Shown: piece by piece, positions 57,477 to 64,000 of the stretch
Layout: the number at the start of each line of letters is the position of its first letter
Numbering within the stretch: the stretch's first letter is position 1
Source of the DNA: Lepas anatifera
Taxonomy: Eukaryota > Arthropoda > Thecostraca > Lepadidae
Direction: 5' to 3'
DNA length: 64,000 nt
NCBI GenBank assembly: GCA_034440635.1
Contig: JAOTON010001898.1
Coordinates: 1,726,001-1,790,000 of the forward strand
Position numbers and translations under genes: made by a program
Notes under the pieces: model-generated
What the model saw: the letters and a program-made list of their open reading frames with translations, nothing else
What the model was told of the DNA's origin: nothing
The model's database searches: none

Positions 57477-57825
57477 TATATAAATTTTGTTCAAGCTGTT
57501 CCTAGTACGGCTGCCGGAGTCGGAGTCTCACTAAAGTCATCAAGGGACTTGTCACGGAGACCCCGACCCCACCACCCGAACGAGCAACTCCCTCAATGGA
57601 GGGTTAATTTAGAAGCCAAAGTTTAACGTCCCACAAAGCACAGGGACGGTCGCCCCGCTCAGGTCACCCTCTCACCAGTCAGTTGCCAGCCGACCTACAT
57701 CGGGTAAACTATTGAGCGCCGGAGCGCCTCAGGGGAACCGATCCCAAGCCTGGACATGCACTGTCACTGCATGCTTCTGAGCAGCGGGCCGGAGCCCAAC
57801 GCTCTACCAACTGAGCTACCGGGGC
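57475..57825 (-). mobile_element. tRNA-derived SINE, family 1, second copy
   Basis: On the minus strand: GCCCCGGTAGCTCAGTTGG, TAGAGCGTTGGGC, B-box-like GGGATCGGTTCCCC, body GTGCTTTGTGGGACGTTAAA, tail AACAAAATTTATATAAAAA. Less diverged from the apparent consensus than 13897-14232. It lies between two (TA)n tracts. Confidence 0.87.
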
Positions 57826-57831
57826 GGCGAG

Positions 57832-57835
<4 letters not shown>

Positions 57836-57893
<58 letters not shown>
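57836..57893. repeat. (TA)n microsatellite
   Basis: About 29 TA units upstream of the family-1 SINE head. Confidence 0.95.
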
Positions 57894-57896
<3 letters not shown>

Positions 57897-57899
57897 TAT

Positions 57900-59212
57900 T
57901 TATTGGAGATAGGCAACAGGGCAAGGCCCCAGTAATCAGTAACAGCTCAAGTCGAGACAATAAAAGAACAAAAGCCTTACGATAAAGTCAGATACAGACA
58001 CCATAATAGAGAGAAGCCTGAGCAAGTAGAACATGTGATGGGTCAGTGGAGTAAATAATAAGCCGGCCCACGATGGCTAGATTTCTCCGGCGTGGCGTTA
58101 TAGCTTCAGCCTTCAGACGTGTGCCTGTCTCGGGGGTGGCAGAGGTCAAGAATCTCGCCAACTCGCCCACGCTCGTGGGTAGCCAAATGAGGTTAGGTTC
58201 AAGAAACAGAACTTAGGTAGCCAATCATGGAGAATTGACAGAGATCAAGAATTGCACTTACCAGCACAAACAAGTATTCCCACGATCTTGCCGCCACGTA
58301 AAAAGAACTATCCATAACATGGCAATGCTACCTTGAATTATTTTAGGTACCATTATAACTATTAGTGACAGACGATAAAAATTAGTGACAAATAGTTTAT
58401 CCTTACTCAGTAGCGTTATTTACAGCTAAGTTAGAGATGGGTCGGTAACCACATCAGCAACGAAACTGGCCCATATAAAGCCATGAGAAAAAGGTACTCT
58501 AAATTGCGAGGACATGAGAGCGATGATATTCATTTGTTATATGAATTTGACCATTGATTTTGAACAAAAAGAGGAAACTTTAAAGTCTATATCAGGATTC
58601 ATAGTGAAATTACTCCGCATAAGATAGTAGCTCCACTGCTTACACTGTACTTGAAGACTTGTTTCACGGAATTAGAGATGGTCCGGTAGCCAGGCCGGCA
58701 ACGGAAATAACGATTAGGGACCACCAGGTCGCCACTTGGGTAACCACAAACTTCTGCGTTTCTGGCGCGCGAGTAGCGAGAAGAAAACAGTCAGAAATAC
58801 GTGAATACGTGTTGAAGCTGCTGTGTGGGTGTGGGCTTGGTGCAGGAATTCGGAGATGATGTCGAGGTGGTTGGTATGATATGAGGCTGTAGATTTTGAC
58901 CTAAATCCGAATAGGAGGTTTTATTGCCAGTGGTAAACCCGCTACCAATTCTTATGTATTATGCCGCAGCCAGAGAAACGTAGGGCAAAGTGAAGTCTGC
59001 CAGATCTCAAAAGCCCAGGAGAGTTGTGTGGTTTTGAGGGTGTCAATTAGAGCACACATTTCAATCAAGTGCATGCGAGATATCCAAACCGTAGACTTGC
59101 GGAGATGAGAGTTGCAAGTTCTGGCTTTGCACCTAGAAAAATATATTCTGTTTGGTGCCCAAGAAGTCAGGTAAAGTGCAGGTAGCTTTCTTTGGTGCCT
59201 ACCTAAGTCAAT
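57900..59212. other. No gene recognised
   Basis: Upstream intron or flank of the dynein gene. The motif ACTTAGGTAGCC-type text and GAGATGG/GGTCGG-type strings recur around 58435 and 58670 (AGAGATGGGTCGGTAACC, AGAGATGGTCCGGTAGCC), a weak direct repeat. No dynein exon is visible. Confidence 0.45.
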
Positions 59213-59485
59213 TTTATCAAATCAAAAAATGATGTCTTGGAGAGCTATTTTGAGCATGATGATAAATATGTAAATGAGGAATAACAGCCTGATGCTCATA
59301 TTATATAAAACTTGTTCGAAAGTTAACAGTCAATATATTTCACCCATGGGGCATGATCACGACAGCGAATGGACAGGTGGCAGAATTTTACAACATTTGA
59401 AAATTTAGAATTATGATACACACGCGTGGTTGCCTAATACACTTTCAATTCTTACTATAACTTGTACATACATTTCCATTCCGAG

Positions 59486-59489
<4 letters not shown>

Positions 59490-59533
<44 letters not shown>
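59490..59533. repeat. (TA)n microsatellite in the inverted terminal copy
   Basis: About 22 TA units. The matching tract at the element's forward 3' end is 63348-63385. Confidence 0.95.
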
Positions 59534-59537
<4 letters not shown>

Positions 59538-59933
59538 AGCATTCTGCGGTTCCTGCGGTTCCGCAGGGAGTTCCTGCGGTTCCGCAGGGAAATGAGACCA
59601 CTCTGGCGACGCTGCCTGGAACCCCGTCCGGTCCACCATGTACCGATGTCACGCCCTGATTCCATAATAGACAGAGCCAGGTACTGTGACCAGCGGCAGC
59701 GGAGTTGACGCTGAGTGCGCCGATTCGCCGGGACACTGGTGTGATGGGACCAATCATCGACTTTATCTGGAGTGTCAATTACAACGGTCATTTATGACAC
59801 ATTATGTCTCTGCCAAGTAGCATACAGGCAGCACTTAAAACATTAGCTCCGTCAGAAGTGAAGTGAGCGCTATGTGAGCGCAGAAGTGAAGTGAGCGCTC
59901 AGGCTGTTATTCCTCATTTACATATTTATCATC

Positions 59934-61799
59934 ATGCTCAAAATAGCTCTCCAAGACATCATTTTCAAAGAACCAGTGCGCAGCCACCGCGGAGAGTTAA
60001 TCAAAATCGTAACAAATGCCGAAAAACAAGCGAAAGTGGACACCCGGATATCTTTTTTAGCAAAATGTCGCAAAAATAATTTAACACCCAAATTCATCAG
60101 TGACAAAGTAGGTGATTTCGGTAACAATAGTGCGAAAAAGAAGATTAGAGAAACATTCTTTAGAAAGCTCTTGAATAAAGAAATAAAAATAGCCTTCAGA
60201 ACTCAAGCATATCTTCGTCGCGAAGAAGTCAGAACGAAACAAAATGCTCGAACGCATCCACTGTGGGGATTTACATGCCGAAGAGGGAACTCTGTATACG
60301 CCGAGACAGCCCTGAAGAGCAAGAAGACGCATGAAAACAAGTTGGCGCTCCTTCATCATCGCAAGCAGAATCGTGCAACGACGGACGCAGATGAAGCAAC
60401 TACAGAAGCAGATGTCACTGTAGCAGAAATGAATACAGAACCACCATATGAGCAGGAGGCTTCAACATCAGATATAATCCGGAGGCCAAGAAGACGGCAG
60501 ATGATGACTGAAGACCGGCCACCTACTATGAATACATGGTATGATGCCCAAGATTTTCTGGGTGGATGTAATAACTTAACAGTAGTAGAGAAAGACACTA
60601 GTGCCGGGAACAGTATTTTAAGGAAGGATGGTTTAAGGCTAGACTCTCAAATAGGAGTCACTGAGGAGATTTGGTATGATAGCATATTTTGTGTGTGTAA
60701 TTCTTGCGATGACAAGCTAGATGGCGAATATTTTTCTTCAGTAGGGATTGAACTAGGTGAGCTGTGTGATTATTTGGATGAGGGAAATTCAGAAGGATTA
60801 GAAACTTTATCTGAGGCCGTAAATATAATTGCTGGGCAGGACAAAGTAGGGGATGACCAGATGGTAGACGAAGGCATAGGAATAGTAGAAGAGAGCTGGC
60901 AGGATTCTATGATGTGTGTTTGTGATTCTTGTGACAAAATGCCTGGACAGGATCTAGATCCCTGGACAGAGGGTATTGAACGATGGGAGATCGCTAATAC
61001 CTGTGTTTGCGGTAATTGTATTACTGGGCACTCGTTACCTCCTCGGATCCAAAACCTATCTAAACAAGCCATTTCTGCAACACTAACTAACCTCTTAAGC
61101 CTTGGTCCTAACTTTGCCTTGACGACGAAAATCACCAAGTCTACTATTCAGCAAGCAGAAACGGGTTTTGAAAGGGGTGCTTTTGCTCTTAGATGGAAGT
61201 ACTGCATTGAGGACAAAAAATCTCAAGGCAATGTGAATCTAGACCAGGTATCACAGCCCATTAGAGATGACAACCAGGACGAACAGGCCCTCATTAGTAA
61301 AATACCCACACCCCGATTTGGGGACACAGATACAAAGATGGCGCCAACTTCTGACCCGACAACAGAGGGAAAACTAAGTAAACTCAAACAGAAAATAATA
61401 TCTTTGTTCAAAAACCATCGTTCTAAATTAACTCCTAACCACAGCCAAGAGGACTTAAATCAATTGAAACAGCTTCGGTCAAACGAGGATTTGATAGTGA
61501 AAAGATCCGACAAATGTAAAGGCTTTGTCATTATGGATAGGAGCGACTATGTAGAAAAAGCGTCCCAAATAACAACAGATTATGTGAAAGTAAAAAAGAA
61601 CCCCACTAAAAAGTTAGATATCAAGACCAGGAGCATAATTAATGATACTATGGTAGACAAAATTCCAGATAAGATCATTCGAGCCATCAAACCTTCAGGA
61701 TCACGCACAGCTGAACTTTATGGCTTACCCAAGACACACAAAAAGATATACCACTGCGACCCATCGTATCAGCCTGCGGAGATCCGCTGGACAAATTGA
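59934..61799 (+). CDS. Penelope-like element 2: N-terminal region to start of RT (frameshifted polyprotein, part 1)
   Basis: 621 residues. The N-terminal basic part (MLKIALQDIIFKEPVRSHRG; FRKLLNKEIKIAFRTQAYLR) is followed by an acidic middle with three spaced Cys motifs (CVCNSCDD, CVCDSCDK, CVCGNC, about residues 245, 325 and 358), then the RT0 region: LRSNEDLIVKRSDKCKGFVI, LYGLPKTHKK. The family DKG motif is DKC here. Frame is lost at an A run (ACACAAAAAGATATACC, about 61740): the other frame continues IPLRPIVSACGDPLDKLSW. Start chosen at the first ATG of the open frame, inside the 5' terminal repeat. The three CxCxxC segments are not a usual Penelope feature to my knowledge. Confidence 0.8.
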   Translation: MLKIALQDIIFKEPVRSHRGELIKIVTNAEKQAKVDTRISFLAKCRKNNLTPKFISDKVGDFGNNSAKKKIRETFFRKLLNKEIKIAFRTQAYLRREEVRTKQNARTHPLWGFTCRRGNSVYAETALKSKKTHENKLALLHHRKQNRATTDADEATTEADVTVAEMNTEPPYEQEASTSDIIRRPRRRQMMTEDRPPTMNTWYDAQDFLGGCNNLTVVEKDTSAGNSILRKDGLRLDSQIGVTEEIWYDSIFCVCNSCDDKLDGEYFSSVGIELGELCDYLDEGNSEGLETLSEAVNIIAGQDKVGDDQMVDEGIGIVEESWQDSMMCVCDSCDKMPGQDLDPWTEGIERWEIANTCVCGNCITGHSLPPRIQNLSKQAISATLTNLLSLGPNFALTTKITKSTIQQAETGFERGAFALRWKYCIEDKKSQGNVNLDQVSQPIRDDNQDEQALISKIPTPRFGDTDTKMAPTSDPTTEGKLSKLKQKIISLFKNHRSKLTPNHSQEDLNQLKQLRSNEDLIVKRSDKCKGFVIMDRSDYVEKASQITTDYVKVKKNPTKKLDIKTRSIINDTMVDKIPDKIIRAIKPSGSRTAELYGLPKTHKKIYHCDPSYQPAEIRWTN

Positions 61800-62806
61800 G
61801 TTGGCTCCTAGAAAAGATCATATCACAACTGCTAGTTTTTGTTCCGGCGCACATAGAAAACACATACACCTACCTTTCGAAAATCAAAGCCAAATTTCCA
61901 CATGGAATGCCCAAAGGCACTATTGCTTTCACTGTCGATGTAACTAATCTTTACGGAAACATACCCATTCAAGAGGCGATCTCAGCAACAATGAACCTAA
62001 TGAAAAAACACCAAAACCAAATAAACTTCTTTGGACTAGAACTACATGACATTGATAAACTTCTGCATCATTGCTTACAGAACAACTATCTCAGATTTGG
62101 CCAACAGTTCTACCGACAAAAGACAGGTATAGCAATGGGAAGTAGAATAGCCCCACCGATCGCCATTGTTTTTATGGACGCAGTAGAATCTCTTTTCCTT
62201 GCCTCACTCGACCATCAACCCCTTATCTACATAAGATATATTGATGATATACTTGGAATTTGGTGTCATGGCTCTAAGCTTCTAGATTCATTTTATCAGT
62301 CCATTAACAGCTTTCATCCATCCCTAAAATTTTCCATCGAACGAACGGACCAATCGGAGAGTAATAGCTTAGCATTCCTTGATACAACGCTCACTATTCA
62401 TCCTAATGGGAAATATTGTACGGAGTTATATATCAAGCCGATGGCAGCTCCAATAATCCTCCCCTACAATTCGGCTCATTCCATTCAAACAAAAAAGTCA
62501 ATTCTGTATTCCCAGCTACTCCGAGCTAAAAGGGTTGGATCAGACAAAGAAGCTCAAAAACGTGGTCTGCTCAAAATTGATAATATCTTTAAAATGAACG
62601 GGTATCCTAACAATTTGATCCAGCGAACTAAAACTAGACTGTTCCGAGAGAACATTACGAAGCTAACCCGTCCAAAAACAGATGAACGCACTTACATTAG
62701 GCTACCCTTCATAGACGATGAGCTTTCCCATAAAGTATCCCATGCCGTAAAAACTTCCAAAACTACCGTTCCAGATCACATGGTTAAGCGGGAAAACGTT
62801 AGCTAA
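61742..62806 (+). CDS. Penelope-like element 2: reverse transcriptase core (part 2)
   Basis: Continues after a one-base shift. Contains IAFTVDVTNLYGNIPIQEAI (motif A), TGIAMGSRIAPPIAIVFM (motif B), YIRYIDDILGIW (catalytic YxDD), SNSLAFLDTTLTI and a C-terminal thumb region (RAKRVGSDKEAQKRGLLKID). All RT catalytic motifs look intact. The frame stops at 62804-62806, while the adjacent frame continues into the endonuclease linker, so a second one-base shift lies around 62790. Confidence 0.85.
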   Translation, partial: KDIPLRPIVSACGDPLDKLSWLLEKIISQLLVFVPAHIENTYTYLSKIKAKFPHGMPKGTIAFTVDVTNLYGNIPIQEAISATMNLMKKHQNQINFFGLELHDIDKLLHHCLQNNYLRFGQQFYRQKTGIAMGSRIAPPIAIVFMDAVESLFLASLDHQPLIYIRYIDDILGIWCHGSKLLDSFYQSINSFHPSLKFSIERTDQSESNSLAFLDTTLTIHPNGKYCTELYIKPMAAPIILPYNSAHSIQTKKSILYSQLLRAKRVGSDKEAQKRGLLKIDNIFKMNGYPNNLIQRTKTRLFRENITKLTRPKTDERTYIRLPFIDDELSHKVSHAVKTSKTTVPDHMVKRENVS

Positions 62807-63230
62807 CAAAATTACTAGATCGGCCCTAGACCCACCTCCATGTCCCGCCGGCAACAGACGCTGCTTCTGCTGCATGGCGGGACTGGAAGGTGGATGCCAC
62901 CAACGGAACTCCGTTTATGAAATTACTTGTCAACTCTGCTCCAAAATTTACATTGGTGAAAGTAAGCGTATGATCAGAGAAAGATACATGGAACATCTCA
63001 GAGACGCAAAAAACAAAACTAAAAATACACCCTTCGGCGAACATTTCAAAAACGAGCATCCTCAAATTACTAATATAGACCACACTAAACTAAACATTAA
63101 AATTCTTAGGCTCTGCAAAGATGTTGCAGAGGTTAAAATCAGCGAATCTATTGAAATTCGGAAAAATAAACCCCAGCTAAACATAATGTCATCCTCCTGG
63201 ACCCTCCTGAAGCCCATGCAATACCAATAG
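62790..63230 (+). CDS. Penelope-like element 2: Cys-rich linker and GIY-YIG endonuclease (part 3)
   Basis: Reads LANKITRSALDPPPCPAGNR, RCFCCMAGLEGGCHQRNSVY, EITCQLCSKIYIGESKRMIR, ERYMEHL ... TPFGEHFKNEHPQI ... ISESIEIRKNKPQLNIM. This is the GIY-YIG pattern (SVY...YIGE...R...H...E...N) in the C-terminal position of canonical Penelope-like elements, preceded by a C..CxC..C cluster that probably binds zinc. It would nick the target during insertion. Ends at a stop at 63228-63230. Confidence 0.85.
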   Translation, partial: GKTLANKITRSALDPPPCPAGNRRCFCCMAGLEGGCHQRNSVYEITCQLCSKIYIGESKRMIRERYMEHLRDAKNKTKNTPFGEHFKNEHPQITNIDHTKLNIKILRLCKDVAEVKISESIEIRKNKPQLNIMSSSWTLLKPMQYQ

Positions 63231-63341
63231 TCATCATCATAATAGGCAAGTTGTATAAATTTGTAACTATACGTTGAAATGTATGTGAGCTGTTTATATC
63301 TAGAAATGAATGTACGGAGAATGTGAGAATAATTGAATGCT

Positions 63342-63347
<6 letters not shown>

Positions 63348-63385
<38 letters not shown>
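63348..63385. repeat. (TA)n microsatellite
   Basis: About 19 TA units in the 3' region of Penelope-like element 2, shared with its inverted terminal copy. Confidence 0.95.
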
Positions 63386-63387
<2 letters not shown>

Positions 63388-63620
63388 CTCGGAATGGAAA
63401 TGTATGTACAAGTTATAGTAAGAATTGAAAGTGTATTAGGCAACCACGCGTGTGTATCATAATTCTAAATTTTCAAATGTTGTAAAATTCTGCCACCTGT
63501 CCATTCGCTGTCGTGATCATGCCCCATGGGTGAAATATATTGACTGTTAACTTTCGAACAAGTTTTATATAATATGAGCATCAGGCTGTTATTCCTCATT
63601 TACATATTTATCAAATCAAG

Positions 63621-64000
63621 CTTTGCAAAATTTTAATGATTCCACAAAAGTTTCCATTGAGCAGGTGAATGTGGTGATGCTCACTGATCTGCTTCAATCT
63701 TTCTAGGATTTGCTGGATGATGGTTGTGGTATTAGGAGGTACTTGTCCTCTGGCTGAGTACCTATATTTGGTTGCAGGCATTGGATATATTTAAATTATA
63801 TGTATTCTTTTAATAAAATGTTAATTAAATGTATCCTTCAAGTAGCTTAAGTCTCAGCATGGTGACTGCTACAGCCAAATGGTGGTTGTCTGCTATCTTA
63901 GCAATGATGATCTAAGCAATGATTGATCATAGCAAGCAGTTGCAGTTATTGGAACTAGACTCTGACGGCACATATTATTTTTTCATGTCTTTTTGTATAA
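63621..64000. other. No feature recognised
   Basis: AT-rich flank to the end of the window, with no open frame or repeat that I can assign. Confidence 0.5.

Larger units (their letters stand above)
59213..63620 (+). mobile_element. Penelope-like element 2, near full length, with inverted terminal copy
   Basis: A different lineage from element 1. Bases 63385-63610 (3' end) recur as an apparently identical inverted copy at 59235-59490, which then continues into the element's own 5' sequence (CTCCAAGACATCATTTT). A forward 5' start lies at 59905-59966. The short segment GGCTGTTATTCCTCATTTAC occurs at both 5' and 3' ends. TTTATCAAATCAA flanks both sides (near 59213 and 63608), a probable 13-bp target duplication. 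Such tandem plus inverted partial copies are typical of Penelope-like insertions. Confidence 0.88.

Overview
This is a eukaryotic, almost certainly invertebrate, nuclear window. Introns are large, have GT-AG ends and carry LINE, Penelope-like, tRNA-SINE and DNA-transposon sequence. The axonemal dynein gene implies an animal with motile cilia or flagellated sperm. Perfect ecdysone-receptor-type palindromes inside some transposons would suit an arthropod (a crustacean with flagellated sperm is one option), but that is inference. No bacterial-style operons are present.

The backbone is one minus-strand gene: 15 consecutive coding exons (56981 down to 11867; 2284 nt, about 761 codons) of an axonemal dynein heavy chain, probably the outer-arm beta class (DNAH9/11/17-like). 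They run from the AAA2 Walker B region through AAA3 to the AAA4 sensor region. All splice phases join and I see no stop. AAA1 and earlier exons should lie beyond the right edge; AAA5/AAA6 and the stalk should lie beyond the left edge.

Region by region: 1-3540 a frameshifted CR1/L2-like LINE with a 2A-like peptide; 3556-9307 a 5.75 kb fold-back element; 10.1-10.7 kb a TTAA transposon relic; 11.2-12.0 kb the last exon and a 60-bp array made from it; 12.9-14.5 kb AAA4 exons; 13.9-14.2 kb a tRNA-SINE; 14.9-20.5 kb a 56-bp minisatellite of about 100 copies starting at an exon's 5' splice site; 20.5-21.0 kb two exons; 21.1-24.9 kb a second fold-back with a nested TTAA element; 29.5-30.6 kb an RNase H relic and a 67-bp array; 31.9-35.6 kb AAA3 exons with 40-bp and 46-bp arrays on splice sites; 35.8-39.0 kb a third inverted-repeat element; 39.3-40.0 kb two exons; 40.0-54.05 kb one 14-kb intron holding a small nested plus-strand gene (45.0-46.7 kb; predicted secreted Gly/Ser/Thr/Ala-rich protein), a TTAA element and two head-to-head Penelope-like elements; 53.3-54.05 kb a 29-bp array starting at a 5' splice site; 54.05-57.0 kb four exons; 59.2-63.6 kb a second, different Penelope-like element.

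The most unusual feature is recurrent. In at least four introns the minisatellite unit contains the neighbouring exon's own splice site. Two arrays consist of units starting GT and ending AG; one repeats the last codons of the exon plus its donor; one repeats an acceptor plus the first exon bases. This looks like splice-site-seeded tandem duplication producing dozens of potential splice junctions.
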